Shown here: positions 1 to 9,432 of the stretch, piece by piece
Position numbering within the stretch: the stretch's first letter is position 1
Layout of the letters: the number at the start of each line of letters is the position of its first letter
Assembly (NCBI RefSeq): GCF_003352165.1
Contig: NZ_CP029176.1
Location: 682,001-746,000 of the forward strand
Direction: 5' to 3'
DNA length: 64,000 bases
Source of the DNA: Acidibrevibacterium fodinaquatile
GTDB lineage: Bacteria; Pseudomonadota; Alphaproteobacteria; Acetobacterales; Acetobacteraceae
Notes under the pieces: model-generated
Told to the model about the DNA's origin: nothing
Database searches by the model: none
What the model saw: the letters and a program-made list of their open reading frames with translations, nothing else
Position numbers and translations under genes: made by a program

Positions 1-1416
1 CTGCATTTCGTCGGCATCGGCGGCATCGGCATGTCGGGCATCGCCGAGGTGCTGCATAATCTCGGCTATCGCGTCCAGGGCAGCGACGTTGCCGAGAGCG
101 CCAATGTCTTGCGTCTGCGCGCCGCCGGCATTCCGGTCGCGATCGGGCATGCGGCGGACAATCTCGGGGAAGCGCGCGTCGTCGTGGTTTCGAGCGCGAT
201 CCGGCGCGACAATCCGGAAGTGCTCGCCGCCCGTCAGCGCTTCATCCCGGTGGTGCGCCGGGCCGAGATGCTGGCCGAATTGATGCGCCTCAAATGGTCG
301 ATCGCGGTTGGCGGCACGCATGGCAAGACGACGACGACGAGCCTGATCGCCGCCGTTCTCGAAGCCGCGAAGCTCGACCCCACCGTGATCAATGGCGGCA
401 TCATCAACGCTTACGGCACCAACACGCGGCTCGGCGCCGGCGATTGGATGGTGGTCGAAGCCGATGAGAGCGACGGCAGTTTTCTCCGCTTGCCGGCGGT
501 GGTCGCGGTGGTCACCAACATGGACCCCGAGCATCTCGACCATTGGGGCACGCCGGAGGCGATGGTCGCGGGCTTTGACCAGTTCGTCGGCAATATCCCG
601 TTTTATGGCTTCGCGGTGCTCTGCGTCGATCATCCGGCGGTGCAGCAGATGATCCCGCGTCTCGGCGATCATCGGGTCATCACCTACGGATTTTCGCCGC
701 AGGCCGATATCCGCGCCGAGCGCATGGTCGCCGACAAGCTTGGCGCGACCTTCGAAGTCGTTGCGACCGATCGTGTCCGTGATCGCGCCCGCCGTCTCGG
801 CCCCTTCCGTCTCCCGATGCTCGGCCGCCACAATGTCCAGAACGCGCTCGCCGCCCTTGCCATCGGGATCGAGATGGCGATCCCGGAGGCGACGCTGAAA
901 AGCGCGCTCGCCGCCTTCCGTGGCGTCAAGCGCCGCTTCACCCGCGTCGGCGAGGCCGGCGGGATCACCATCATCGATGATTACGGCCATCATCCGGTCG
1001 AGATCGCGGCGGTTTTGAAAGCGGCGCGCCAGGCTGGGGCGAGGGATGTCGTCGCGGTGGTGCAGCCGCACCGGTTTTCGCGGCTGCAGGCTTTGTTCGA
1101 CGATTTCTGCACCTCGCTCAACGATGCCGGGACGGTGATCGTCGCCGATGTCTATGCCGCCGGTGAGGCGCCGATCGCCGGCATCGACCGTGACGCGCTG
1201 GTCGAGGGCCTGCGCGCCAGCGGCCATCGCAGCGTCGTGCCGCTGCCCGCGCCTGCGCATCTCGCCGAGATGGTCAATGCCATCGCGCGGCCGGGGGATT
1301 TCGTGGTTTGCCTCGGCGCGGGCACCATCACCGCCTGGGCGAACGCGCTGCCGGCGCAGCTTGCGGCGTTGCAGGCGGCACAAAATCGCCGGCCGGGCGG
1401 CGAGGGGGCGGCATGA
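1..1416 (+). CDS. murC: UDP-N-acetylmuramate--L-alanine ligase (5' partial)
   Basis: Cytoplasmic Mur ligase that adds L-Ala to UDP-MurNAc with ATP. The reading frame is already open at base 1, so the start codon lies upstream; 471 residues are visible, and only a short N-terminal piece should be missing. Visible: the N-terminal dinucleotide-like loop GIGGIGMSG (residues 5-13), the Mur ligase ATP loop GTHGKTTTT near residue 105, the ADESD acidic motif near 155, and DDYGHHP in the C-terminal half. It heads a run of cell-wall and division genes; its TGA overlaps the murB ATG (ATGA). Family assignment is firm. Confidence 0.96.
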   Translation: MHFVGIGGIGMSGIAEVLHNLGYRVQGSDVAESANVLRLRAAGIPVAIGHAADNLGEARVVVVSSAIRRDNPEVLAARQRFIPVVRRAEMLAELMRLKWSIAVGGTHGKTTTTSLIAAVLEAAKLDPTVINGGIINAYGTNTRLGAGDWMVVEADESDGSFLRLPAVVAVVTNMDPEHLDHWGTPEAMVAGFDQFVGNIPFYGFAVLCVDHPAVQQMIPRLGDHRVITYGFSPQADIRAERMVADKLGATFEVVATDRVRDRARRLGPFRLPMLGRHNVQNALAALAIGIEMAIPEATLKSALAAFRGVKRRFTRVGEAGGITIIDDYGHHPVEIAAVLKAARQAGARDVVAVVQPHRFSRLQALFDDFCTSLNDAGTVIVADVYAAGEAPIAGIDRDALVEGLRASGHRSVVPLPAPAHLAEMVNAIARPGDFVVCLGAGTITAWANALPAQLAALQAAQNRRPGGEGAA

Positions 1417-2348
1417 TGGCGGCCGACATCGCCCCCGCCTTCGCCCCGCCGCCGGGGTTTCGCGGCCGCCTCCTGCGCGACTCCGTGCTCGCGCCGCAGA
1501 CCTGGTTTCGCGTCGGCGGCGTGGCCGAATGGCTCGCGCGGCCGGTGGATGCCGAGGATCTCGCCGCTCTGCTCGCCGCGCTCCCGGCGACGATGTCCTT
1601 TTGCGTGCTCGGCGCCGCCTCCAACGTCATCATCCGCGATGGCGGGATCCCGGGCATGGTCATTCGGCTCGGGCGCGGCTTTGGCGGCATCGCCTTCGAT
1701 GATGGCGGTGTCGTCGCGGGGGCCGCGGTTTTGGACGCGACGCTGGCCGAGGCGGCGCTCGCGGCCGGGCGCGGCGGGCTCGAATTTCTCGCCGGCATTC
1801 CCGGCACCCTCGGTGGCGCCGTCGCGATGAACGCTGGCTGCTACGGGAGCGAGATCGCGAGCGTGCTCGATTGGGCCGATATCGCGCTCGCCGGCGGCGA
1901 AACCCGCCGCTTGCAGGCGGCCGATCTCGCGTTCGCCTATCGCCATGCGGCGCTGCCGGCGGGCGCGGTGGTGATGGCGGCGCGGCTTCGCACGCGCGCC
2001 GATGCGCCGGCGGCGATCGCCGCCCGCATGGCCGAGATCCGCGCCCAGCGGGCGGCGACGCAGCCGCTCAGGGCGCGCACCGGCGGCTCGACGTTTCGCA
2101 ATCCGCCCCCCGCCGAAAGCACGCTCAAGGCCTGGGAGTTGATCGAGGCCGCCGGGTGCCGCGGCCTCCGCCTGGGGGCGGCGCAGGTTTCCGAGCAGCA
2201 CTGCAATTTCCTGATCAATACCGGCGGCGCGCGCGCGGCCGAGATCGAAGGCCTCGGCGAGAGGGTGCGGGCGCGGGTGCTGGCCGCGACCGGGGTTTCG
2301 CTCGCGTGGGAAATCCGCCGCCTCGGGGTGCCGGAGGGGCGGCGATGA
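1413..2348 (+). CDS. murB: UDP-N-acetylenolpyruvoylglucosamine reductase MurB
   Basis: FAD-dependent reductase completing UDP-MurNAc synthesis in the cytoplasm. 311 residues from the ATG that overlaps the murC stop; a second ATG follows immediately. Visible: TWFRVGG near the N-terminus, the FAD-binding stretch [29 protein letters not shown], then GGSTFRNPP carrying the catalytic Ser, and [10 protein letters not shown] near the C-terminus. Its length and the lack of an extra C-terminal insertion fit a short alphaproteobacterial MurB. Its TGA overlaps the ddl ATG, which suggests translational coupling. Confidence 0.95.
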   Translation: MMAADIAPAFAPPPGFRGRLLRDSVLAPQTWFRVGGVAEWLARPVDAEDLAALLAALPATMSFCVLGAASNVIIRDGGIPGMVIRLGRGFGGIAFDDGGVVAGAAVLDATLAEAALAAGRGGLEFLAGIPGTLGGAVAMNAGCYGSEIASVLDWADIALAGGETRRLQAADLAFAYRHAALPAGAVVMAARLRTRADAPAAIAARMAEIRAQRAATQPLRARTGGSTFRNPPPAESTLKAWELIEAAGCRGLRLGAAQVSEQHCNFLINTGGARAAEIEGLGERVRARVLAATGVSLAWEIRRLGVPEGRR

Positions 2349-3262
2349 GGCGGGTTGCGGTGCTTTATGGCGGGATATCGGCCGAGCGCGAGGTCAGTCT
2401 CGCCTCCGGCCGCCAAGTGATTGCCGCCCTCGGCGCGGCCGGGTTTGCGGTGACGCCCGTCGAGGTCGGGGGCGATCTCGGCGCCGTCATCGCCGCGCTG
2501 ACCCCGGCGCCAGACGTCGTCTTCAACGCCTTGCACGGGCGTTTCGGCGAGGATGGCGCGATCCAGGGCGTGCTCGAATGGCTCGGCATCCCCTATACCC
2601 ATTCCGGCGTGCTCGCCTCGGCGCTCGCCATGGATAAGGAAGCGGCGCGGCGGGTGTTTGCCGCGGCCAACCTGCCGATCGCCGCCGGGCGGGTGGTCTC
2701 GCGCGCCGACCTCGCCGCCGGCGACCCGCTGCCCGCGCCCTATGTCGTGAAACCGCTCGCGGAGGGATCTTCGGTCGGGGTCACGATCATCACCCAAGGC
2801 GATAATCGCCGCGCCGAGATCGCCGCGAACTGGCGTTTCGGCCCCCGCGCCCTGGTCGAGGAATTCATCCCCGGGCGCGAGATCACCGTCGGCGTGCTCG
2901 GCGAGCGGGCGCTGACCGTGACCGAAATCCTGCCTGCCGCCGGATTCTACGATTACCAGGCGAAATACGCCGCCGGCGGCTCGCGCCACGTGCTGCCGGC
3001 GGCGATCCACCCGGCGGCGTTCGAGGCGGCGCTGGCGACAGCGCTCGCCGCCCATCGCGCGCTCGGCTGCCGGGGCGCGAGCCGGGCCGATTTCCGCTAT
3101 GACGACACGGCCGGCGAGCCCGGCCGCCTCGTCCTGCTCGAGGTCAATACCCAGCCCGGCCTCACCGCGACCTCACTTTTGCCCGAGCAAGCCGCCTGCA
3201 TGGGCATGGATTTCCCGGCGCTCTGCGCTTGGATGGTGGAGCAAGCGGCATGCCGCGTCTGA
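2345..3262 (+). CDS. ddl: D-alanine--D-alanine ligase
   Basis: ATP-grasp ligase that makes the D-Ala-D-Ala dipeptide for the peptidoglycan stem. 305 residues starting at the ATG that overlaps the murB stop. Motifs: GGISAEREVSLASG at the N-terminus, NALHGRFGEDGAIQG, the ATP-grasp lysine in VVKPLAEGSSVGV, EFIPGREITVGVLG, the substrate tyrosine region GFYDYQAKY, and the metal/phosphate loop LLEVNTQPGLT. Length is normal for DdlB-type enzymes. The 3' end overlaps ftsQ by 13 bp. Confidence 0.95.
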   Translation: MRRVAVLYGGISAEREVSLASGRQVIAALGAAGFAVTPVEVGGDLGAVIAALTPAPDVVFNALHGRFGEDGAIQGVLEWLGIPYTHSGVLASALAMDKEAARRVFAAANLPIAAGRVVSRADLAAGDPLPAPYVVKPLAEGSSVGVTIITQGDNRRAEIAANWRFGPRALVEEFIPGREITVGVLGERALTVTEILPAAGFYDYQAKYAAGGSRHVLPAAIHPAAFEAALATALAAHRALGCRGASRADFRYDDTAGEPGRLVLLEVNTQPGLTATSLLPEQAACMGMDFPALCAWMVEQAACRV

Positions 3263-4149
3263 CGCGCAGCAAAGGGCGGGCGGCCGGCGAGCGGCCGGCG
3301 CGCTGGCGGCTCCTGCTCCGCCGCTGGCGGCGGGCGCTGATCCGGCTCGGGCTTGCGGGCCTTGCGTTCGGCGCACTGGTTGTGCTCGTCGCCGTGCTGC
3401 GCGGGCATGGCGCCGCCGAGGACAGCCTCGCCCCGCGCACCGCCTGGGCTGATGCGCTGACCGCGCGGCTCGGTTTGCGGGTGCGCGCGGTGGTGGTCGA
3501 GGGGCGCGGCAATACGCCGGAGCCGCTGCTGCATGCCGCGATCGGCGTCGAGCCCGGCGATCCCATCCTCGGCGTTTCCCTGGGGGCCATGCGCGCCCGG
3601 CTCGAAAGCCTCGCCTGGGTGCAGCAGGCGGTGGTGGAGCGGCATCTGCCGGGGACGATCGTCATTCATCTGACCGAGCGGCGGCCGTTCGCGGTCTGGC
3701 AGAATCAGGGGCGCTTTACGTTGATCGACCGCGCCGGGCGCGAGGTCGCCGATGAGGGGGTCGCCAATTTCAAGACGCTGCCGCTGGTGGTGGGGGCGGA
3801 CGCGCCGGCGCATGCCGCCGCCATCCTCGATCTCATCGACCGCTATCCCGAGATCCGCGCGCGGCTCGCGGCTTTGGTCAGGATCGGCGGGCGGCGCTGG
3901 AATCTCCGCCTCGTCAATGGCGCCGATGTTTTGCTGCCGGAAGGGCATGAGGCGCAAGCGCTGGCGCGGCTCGCGGTGTTGCAGAGCGACCATGCGCTGC
4001 TCGATCGCCCCTTCGCGGCCGTCGATCTCCGCGCCCCCGATCGGCTGATCCTGCGGCCACGCCCGGAGAGCGCGCCGCCGGAGGGCGAGGCCGGAAAAGC
4101 GCCGCCCGGGCCGCATGGCGAAGCGGCGGCGCCAGGAAAGCCGACATGA
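3250..4149 (+). CDS. ftsQ: Cell division protein FtsQ
   Basis: Bitopic inner-membrane divisome protein linking early and late division proteins. I start it at the ATG at 3250, within the ddl end, giving 299 residues; an upstream in-frame ATG at 3229 lies deeper in ddl. An Arg-rich cytoplasmic N-terminus is followed by one membrane segment (LGLAGLAFGALVVLVAVL, about residues 36-53). A POTRA domain (VRAVVVEGRGNTPE onward) and the FtsQ beta domain ending in DLRAPDRLILRPR follow, with a low-complexity tail. Position between ddl and ftsA supports the call. Confidence 0.93.
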   Translation: MPRLTRSKGRAAGERPARWRLLLRRWRRALIRLGLAGLAFGALVVLVAVLRGHGAAEDSLAPRTAWADALTARLGLRVRAVVVEGRGNTPEPLLHAAIGVEPGDPILGVSLGAMRARLESLAWVQQAVVERHLPGTIVIHLTERRPFAVWQNQGRFTLIDRAGREVADEGVANFKTLPLVVGADAPAHAAAILDLIDRYPEIRARLAALVRIGGRRWNLRLVNGADVLLPEGHEAQALARLAVLQSDHALLDRPFAAVDLRAPDRLILRPRPESAPPEGEAGKAPPGPHGEAAAPGKPT

Positions 4150-4162
4150 GGGGGGAGAAAGG

Positions 4163-5482
4163 ATGAACGAGATTTCCGGGCGTTTCCTTGGCTCCGGCCG
4201 GCCACCGACGCCGCCCACGCTCACCCCGGAGCCGCCGCCGCGGGCGCGGCCGTTCCGCGCCGGGCCCTTCGGCGTCCTCGATATCGGCTCGACCAAGATC
4301 GTCTGCCTGATCGGCCGGGTGGAGAGCGATGGCACGCTCCGCGTGCTTGGCGCGGCCCACCTCCAGGCGCGCGGGGTGAGGAATGGCGGGATCGTCGATC
4401 TCGACGCGACCGAGCGGGCGATCCGCAAATGCGTCGCCGAAGCCGAGGACATGGCGGACACCCATCTTCGCGACGTCACCGTCAATCTCTCGTGCGGCGC
4501 GCCGGAGAGCCGGCTTTTCAACGTGCAATGGCCGATCGGCGGCCGGGCGGTGACCGCCGCCGATATCCGCCGCATCGTCGCCGAGGGGCGCGCCCGCGCG
4601 GCGTCGGAGGGGCGCGAAACCATCCACGCTTTGCCGCTCGCCTTCGCCGCCGATGAAACCGGCGGCATCAACGATCCCCGCGGCATGCATTGCGAGACGT
4701 TGGGGGCGCGCCTGCATGTGATCGACGCGACGGTGACGGCGCTCCGCAATCTCACCGCGTGTCTCGCCCGCGTCGATCTCGCCATCGCCGAGCTGGTTGC
4801 GGCGCCGCTCGCGGCCGGGCTTGCGACGCTGGTCGCCGATGAGCGCGAACTCGGCGCGACCCTGATCGACATGGGCGGCGGCACCACCGGGCTTGCCGTG
4901 TTCGTCGAAAACCAGGTGCTGCACACGGCGCTGCTGCCGATCGGCGGGATGCATGTGACGAACGACATCGCCCGCCTGCTCTCGACCCCGATCAGCCACG
5001 CCGAGCGGCTCAAGACGCTTTACGGCAATGTCGAGGCGAGCCCGGACGATGAGCGCGAATTCCTGCCGGTGCCGTTGGTCGGCGAGGATGAGCGCCATAT
5101 CGTCAAGGTGCCGCGCAGCATGGTGATTTCGATCATCCGCCCGCGCCTTGAGGAGACTTTCGAACTCGTCAAGGAACGCCTCGACGGCGCCGGGCTCGCC
5201 CGCGATGCCGGCCATCGCGTGGTGCTGACCGGCGGCGCTTGCCAGCTTCCCGGCGCGCGCGAGATGGCGGCGCGGATTCTCGGCCGCCAGGTGCGGCTCG
5301 GCCGGCCGCTCAAGCTGCGCGGCCTGCCCGACCTGATGAGCGGCCCCAGCATCGCCACCGCCGCCGGCCTGCTCGCCTTCGCGGGCGGGCTCGGGCGGGG
5401 GCTTCCGGATCTCGATCTCGATGCCGGCCGGCCGGCCGGCCTGTTCCGCCGCCTGGTCGATTTTCTTCGCGAGCGCGTCTGA
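4163..5482 (+). CDS. ftsA: Cell division protein FtsA
   Basis: Actin-like ATPase that tethers FtsZ to the membrane. The ATG at 4163 is chosen because a strong GGGGGAGAAAGG ribosome site precedes it; the frame is open upstream to 4115 but that ATG has no such site and sits inside ftsQ. 439 residues. Actin-fold motifs are visible: phosphate 1 GVLDIGSTKIVCLIG, phosphate 2 LIDMGGGTTGLAVF, and the adenosine motif VVLTGGACQLPG. The C-terminus ends in the basic, hydrophobic LFRRLVDFLRERV, suitable as the membrane-targeting amphipathic helix. Confidence 0.95.
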   Translation: MNEISGRFLGSGRPPTPPTLTPEPPPRARPFRAGPFGVLDIGSTKIVCLIGRVESDGTLRVLGAAHLQARGVRNGGIVDLDATERAIRKCVAEAEDMADTHLRDVTVNLSCGAPESRLFNVQWPIGGRAVTAADIRRIVAEGRARAASEGRETIHALPLAFAADETGGINDPRGMHCETLGARLHVIDATVTALRNLTACLARVDLAIAELVAAPLAAGLATLVADERELGATLIDMGGGTTGLAVFVENQVLHTALLPIGGMHVTNDIARLLSTPISHAERLKTLYGNVEASPDDEREFLPVPLVGEDERHIVKVPRSMVISIIRPRLEETFELVKERLDGAGLARDAGHRVVLTGGACQLPGAREMAARILGRQVRLGRPLKLRGLPDLMSGPSIATAAGLLAFAGGLGRGLPDLDLDAGRPAGLFRRLVDFLRERV

Positions 5483-5542
5483 TGTCAGGCGCGCTTTTCA
5501 CCCACCGTTCCTGCATCCAGCCTTGAAGGGGGAGATGTCCCA

Positions 5543-7249
5543 ATGACCCTGAACCTTACCGTTCCGCAGCATCTGCACACCGACTTTACCCCCCGGATCA
5601 CCGTCATCGGGGTCGGCGGCGGTGGCACCAACGCGGTCGACAACATGATTTCGCTCAACCTCCAGGGGGTCGATTTCGTGGTCGCCAACACCGACGCGCA
5701 GCAGCTTTTGCATTCGCGCGCCGACCGCCGGGTGCAGCTCGGCCCGCACATCACCCAGGGGCTCGGCGCCGGCGCCAAGCCCGAGATCGGCCGCGCCGCG
5801 GCGGAAGAGGCGGCGGAAGAGCTCTATCGCCATCTCGACGGCGCGCACATGGTGTTCATCACCGCCGGCATGGGCGGCGGCACCGGCACGGGTGCGGCGC
5901 CGGTGATCGCGCGCATGGCGCGTGAGCGCAACATCCTCACCGTCGGCGTGGTGACCAAGCCGTTTTCCTTCGAGGGGCCGCGCCGGGCACGCGCCGCCGA
6001 ACTCGGGATCGAGGAATTGCAGGAATATGTCGATACCCTGATCGTCATTCCCAATCAGAATCTGTTCCGTCTCGCCAATGAGCGCACCAGCTTCCGCGAA
6101 GCCTTCAAAATGGCCGATCATGTGCTCTACATGGGGGTGCGCGGGGTCACCGATCTGATGGTGGTCCCTGGCCTCGTCAATCTCGATTTCGCCGATATCC
6201 GGACGGTGATGGCCGAGATGGGCAAGGCGATGATGGGCACCGGCGAGGCGGACGGCGAAAACCGCGCCGTGCGCGCCGCCGAAGCGGCGATCAACAACCC
6301 GCTGCTCGAGGATACCAGCATGGCCGGGGCGCGCGGCCTGTTGATCAACATCACCGGCGGCGACGATATGACGCTGTTTGAGGTCGATCACGCCGCCAAC
6401 CGCATCCGCGAAGAGGTGGACGAGGATGCGAACATCATCTTCGGCTCGGCGGTGGACGAGTCGCTGAACGGGCGCATCCGCGTCTCGGTGGTCGCGACCG
6501 GGATCGACACGCCGCGCGAGGCGGCTTCGGAGCGGCCGCGGCTGGTCGCGCTCGGCGGTGGTTATAACCCGACCGAGGCGGCTTCTGGCGCCGCTCTCGA
6601 TGCCGCGCCGCCGCGTGGGGGCGCCGCGCAGACGGCTGCGGCCCAAACTCCCGTGACGCAGACTCCTATGGCTCAGACTCCTATGACCCAGACTGGCGCG
6701 CCAGCGCACGCGGGCGCGGTGACACGGGTCATGCCGCTCTACCCGCGCGCCTCTCAGGACGAGGCGGCGCCGCGCCCGCCCTTCGCCGCCCATCCCGAGG
6801 ATGTCGGGCATGGGCAGGAGGCGCCACGTTTCGAGCCGGTGCCGCAGGCGATGCCGGCGCGCGCGCCGGAGGCACGTCCGGCCGAGGCGACGGCGCCCGA
6901 GGCCCGTGATGCCGCGGCCCGAGACGCATCGCGCGGCGAACCGCGCCTCACCACGGCTGCGGCCGAGGGGCGCGGCCTATTCGCCACAGCAGCGCGCCGG
7001 CCCCCGGCCGCGCCGGCGCCGCAAGCCGCCCCGGCGCCCCGCCCGAGCCTTTTCGGCACCGTCACCGGCCTGTTGCGGGGCAATTTTTCCTCCGCCCGCG
7101 CCGCCGAAGCCGGCCCTGAGAGCGGCGCCCGGCGCGAGCGTTATGCCGAGGAGGCGCCCAGAGAGACGCCACGGCCGAGCGTGCGCCCGGCCGCGGAGGA
7201 GGATGTCGGCCTCGAGATCCCGACCTTCCTGCGCCGGCAGACCTCGTGA
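5543..7249 (+). CDS. ftsZ: Cell division protein FtsZ
   Basis: Tubulin-like GTPase that forms the Z ring. 568 residues with AAGGGGGAG upstream of the ATG. Visible: [21 protein letters not shown], the tubulin signature GGGTGTG at 111-117, and the T7/synergy region [21 protein letters not shown]. After the GTPase core (about residue 325) comes a long, disordered Ala/Pro-rich linker of roughly 220 residues, then the conserved C-terminal peptide EIPTFLRRQ that binds FtsA. Such long linkers are typical of alphaproteobacteria. The linker contains a short tandem repeat (separate entry). Confidence 0.97.
   Translation: MTLNLTVPQHLHTDFTPRITVIGVGGGGTNAVDNMISLNLQGVDFVVANTDAQQLLHSRADRRVQLGPHITQGLGAGAKPEIGRAAAEEAAEELYRHLDGAHMVFITAGMGGGTGTGAAPVIARMARERNILTVGVVTKPFSFEGPRRARAAELGIEELQEYVDTLIVIPNQNLFRLANERTSFREAFKMADHVLYMGVRGVTDLMVVPGLVNLDFADIRTVMAEMGKAMMGTGEADGENRAVRAAEAAINNPLLEDTSMAGARGLLINITGGDDMTLFEVDHAANRIREEVDEDANIIFGSAVDESLNGRIRVSVVATGIDTPREAASERPRLVALGGGYNPTEAASGAALDAAPPRGGAAQTAAAQTPVTQTPMAQTPMTQTGAPAHAGAVTRVMPLYPRASQDEAAPRPPFAAHPEDVGHGQEAPRFEPVPQAMPARAPEARPAEATAPEARDAAARDASRGEPRLTTAAAEGRGLFATAARRPPAAPAPQAAPAPRPSLFGTVTGLLRGNFSSARAAEAGPESGARRERYAEEAPRETPRPSVRPAAEEDVGLEIPTFLRRQTS
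6647..6691 (+). repeat. Three 15-bp tandem repeats in the FtsZ linker
   Basis: Three in-frame 15-bp units (6647-6661, 6662-6676, 6677-6691), each starting ACTCC and ending CAG, encode [10 protein letters not shown] and TPMTQ. The repeat length keeps frame, so copy-number changes would alter only linker length. Confidence 0.8.
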
Positions 7250-7318
7250 ATTGTGCCGATTCGGTGGCAAAAATACTGCAAGAATAGGGCGTTATCGCGA
7301 AACAATCAGAAATAATGA

Positions 7319-7347
7319 TTGACTGGCGCCATCCCCTGAAGCGACTT
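7319..7347 (+). promoter_or_regulatory. Candidate promoter ahead of lpxC
   Basis: The 189-bp gap between ftsZ and lpxC is noticeably more AT-rich than its surroundings. It holds a good -35-like TTGACT at 7319-7324, but the -10 region at 17-18 bp spacing (CGACTTA) is a weak match. It is offered only because lpxC is the first gene after a clear gap; sequence support is poor. Confidence 0.25.
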
Positions 7348-7438
7348 AGCTTGAGGGGGTGGAACGAGCGTTGGGCGTTCCGTGCCGGCGGCTTGGCCGG
7401 GGGTGCCGCTCCTGTTGGCGGCGCGTGAACGAGATTGA

Positions 7439-8500
7439 ATGGGAATGATGGATTTATTGACCGACATCCGGCCGTCTTCCGCTCTGGCGCCCCATGCTGT
7501 TGCGCCCCACGCCGTTGCGCAAAACCCGTTGCCGCGCGGCCGTGCTGCGGGTGCCGGTGGCCGGCGTTCCGTGTCCCGGCCGGCGGTGTTGGCGCGGCAG
7601 CGGACGCTCAAGGAAGCGATCGGCTGTGTCGGTGTCGGGCTGCATGGCGGGCGCGAGGTGTCGCTCACCCTTCATCCGGCGGCGCCGGGAACCGGCATCC
7701 GCTTTCGCCGGGGCGATCTCGGGGTTGAGATTCCGGCGCGTTTCGATGCGGTCGCCGATACGCGTCTTTGCACCGAACTCGCCGCCGCCGATCGGCCGGA
7801 GGTGACCATCGGCACCATTGAGCATGTCATGGCGGCGCTCGCCGGCTGCGGCATCGACAATGTGGTGGTTGAGGTCGATGGGCCGGAAGTTCCGATTCTC
7901 GATGGCTCCGCCGCGCCTTTCGTCTTTCTCATCGATTGCGCCGGCGTGGTGACGCAGGAAGCGCCGCGGCGGGTCATTGAAATCCTCCGCCCGGTCGAGG
8001 TCCGTGCCGGCGATGCCTTTGCGAGGCTTCTTCCCCGTGATCCCGATGGGGCCGAGGCGGCGGGCGAGCTTGATATGGCGTTCTCGATTGCGTTCGACGC
8101 GCCGGCGATCGGGCGCCAGTCGCTCAGTTTGCGCCTGACCGACGACAGTTTCCGCCAGGAATTGGCGCATGCCCGCACCTTCACCCTCGCCGCCGAGATC
8201 GAGGGGCTGCGGGCCAGCGGCCGGGCGCGCGGCGGCAGCCTCGAGAACGCGGTGGTGGTCGATGGCGCGCAGGTCTTGAACCCCGGGGGCTTGCGCGCGC
8301 CGGATGAATTCGTCCGCCACAAACTGTTGGACGCGGTCGGCGATCTCGCGCTGGCGGGGGCGGTGCTGCGCGGGCGGTTCGTTGCGCATTGTTCCGGCCA
8401 TGCCCTCAATAACCGCCTGCTTCGCGCCCTGTTTGCCGCCGAAGGCGCCTGGCGCGAGGTCGCACCCGCGGCATCGGCGCGCCTTTCCGCCGCCGCCTGA
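7439..8500 (+). CDS. lpxC: UDP-3-O-acyl-N-acetylglucosamine deacetylase
   Basis: Zinc deacetylase of the committed step of lipid A synthesis. Visible: the start of the conserved domain at RQRTLKEAIGCVGVGLHGG (about residue 54), IEHVMAALAGCGIDN with the first zinc His, DGSAAPFVFLI, the second zinc cluster HKLLDAVGDLALAG, and the catalytic His in SGHALNNRLL. The 353-residue reading carries about 50 extra N-terminal residues (with a duplicated APHAV) before the conserved domain; starts at 7439, 7445 or 7448 are all possible, and an in-frame GTG at 7586 would give a normal-length protein. The enzyme call is firm; the start is not. Confidence 0.95.
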   Translation: MGMMDLLTDIRPSSALAPHAVAPHAVAQNPLPRGRAAGAGGRRSVSRPAVLARQRTLKEAIGCVGVGLHGGREVSLTLHPAAPGTGIRFRRGDLGVEIPARFDAVADTRLCTELAAADRPEVTIGTIEHVMAALAGCGIDNVVVEVDGPEVPILDGSAAPFVFLIDCAGVVTQEAPRRVIEILRPVEVRAGDAFARLLPRDPDGAEAAGELDMAFSIAFDAPAIGRQSLSLRLTDDSFRQELAHARTFTLAAEIEGLRASGRARGGSLENAVVVDGAQVLNPGGLRAPDEFVRHKLLDAVGDLALAGAVLRGRFVAHCSGHALNNRLLRALFAAEGAWREVAPAASARLSAAA

Positions 8501-8515
8501 GGCCGCTCTTCTCCA

Positions 8516-8553
8516 GACAAAAGTTTTTTGGTTCTTTTTTTCAAAAAAGAACC
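8516..8553. repeat. Dispersed AT-rich palindrome, family A copy 1
   Basis: 38-bp element directly after lpxC. A T-rich lead (8516-8529) is followed by a near-perfect palindrome, arms 8530-8540 (GGTTCTTTTTT) and 8543-8553, with only TC between them. The identical 38 bp occurs inverted at 55211-55248, and 34 bp of it recur at 42851-42884. It may act as a transcription terminator for lpxC or be a REP-like mobile palindrome; no protein should be read from it. Confidence 0.85.
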
Positions 8554-8595
8554 CCTTTCTACCCTCTTTTCTTCCCCACCAGCTTGAGTAGCCCG

Positions 8596-8621
8596 CCCCC
8601 GCCATGACAAAAGGGCGGGGG
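8596..8621 (+). promoter_or_regulatory. GC hairpin overlapping the ribosome site of the TSUP gene
   Basis: Arms CCCCCGCC (8596-8603) and GGCGGGGG (8614-8621) enclose a 10-nt loop. The right arm abuts and partly contains the GGGGGAGGGG ribosome-binding stretch of the gene starting at 8632, so the hairpin could limit translation. It could equally be chance in GC-rich DNA. Confidence 0.35.
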
Positions 8622-8631
8622 AGGGGCGTGC

Positions 8632-9381
8632 ATGTCGCCGGGATGGCTATTGCTGATGCTGCTCCTCGTCGGGTTTGCCGCCGGGGTGCAGAATGCGTTG
8701 GCGGGGGGCGGGTCGTTTCTCACGTTTCCGGCGCTTCTGCTCGCCGGGATCGATGCGCGGGCAGCCAACATCACCTCGACCGTCGCACTTTTCCCCGGCC
8801 AGGTGACGACCGGGCTTGCCGGGCGGCGTGATGTCGCCGGCGGCGCCGGGCTTTCATTCGCGGCGCTGGTCGGGATCAGCCTCGCCGGCGGGGTGGTCGG
8901 CGCGCTCTTGCTGCTTGCGACGCCGCCGCGGTTTTTCGCGCGCCTGGTGCCGTTTCTCGTCCTGTTCGCGACCGCGGTCTTCGCCTGGGGGAGTTTTCGC
9001 CGCCGCGCGCCGGAAAGCATTCGCATCGGCCGCCTCGGCGCCGCTGCCGCGCAGTTCGTGATCGCGATTTATGGCGGCTATTTCGGCGGCGGCATCGGGT
9101 TTCTCATGCTCGCCGTGCTGACCTTCGCCGGGCTTGGCCTGCGCCAGGCGGGGGCGACGAAAAACGCGCTGGCGGCGGCGATGAACGCGGCTGCCGTCGT
9201 GGTTTTCGCCGGCGGCGGTGAGGTCCATTGGCTGGCGGCGTTTAGCCTCGGCGCCGGGGCGATCGCCGGCGGTCAGGTCGGGGCGTGGCTGTTGCGCCGG
9301 GTCGATGACCGCAAGCTCCGGATCGGCGTGGTTGCGATCGGCCTCGCGCTGACCGTCGGGCTTTTCCTGCGCCAGCCGTGA
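8632..9381 (+). CDS. TSUP (TauE/SafE) family membrane permease
   Basis: Inner-membrane transporter of the sulfite/sulfonate/organosulfur exporter superfamily; the substrate cannot be told from sequence. 249 residues, almost wholly hydrophobic, with about eight predicted membrane segments. The family hallmark near the N-terminus is present (NALAGGGSFLTFPALLLAG), and a related half-repeat occurs in the second half (YGGYFGGGIGFLML). A strong GGGGGAGGGG precedes the ATG. It sits between lpxC and bamD, which are neighbours in many alphaproteobacteria, and just after a dispersed palindrome, so it may be a later insertion into that block. Confidence 0.85.
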   Translation: MSPGWLLLMLLLVGFAAGVQNALAGGGSFLTFPALLLAGIDARAANITSTVALFPGQVTTGLAGRRDVAGGAGLSFAALVGISLAGGVVGALLLLATPPRFFARLVPFLVLFATAVFAWGSFRRRAPESIRIGRLGAAAAQFVIAIYGGYFGGGIGFLMLAVLTFAGLGLRQAGATKNALAAAMNAAAVVVFAGGGEVHWLAAFSLGAGAIAGGQVGAWLLRRVDDRKLRIGVVAIGLALTVGLFLRQP

Positions 9382-9432
9382 TCTCGTGAAAAAGCATGAC
9401 GGAGGGGGCGGATTCGGCTATAGGGCGCCTTG

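Noticed and set aside
8500-8600. Short peptides of the type KVFWFFFSKKN at 8.5, 42.8 and 55.2 kb
   Set aside because: They are conceptual translations of the family A palindromes, not genes.
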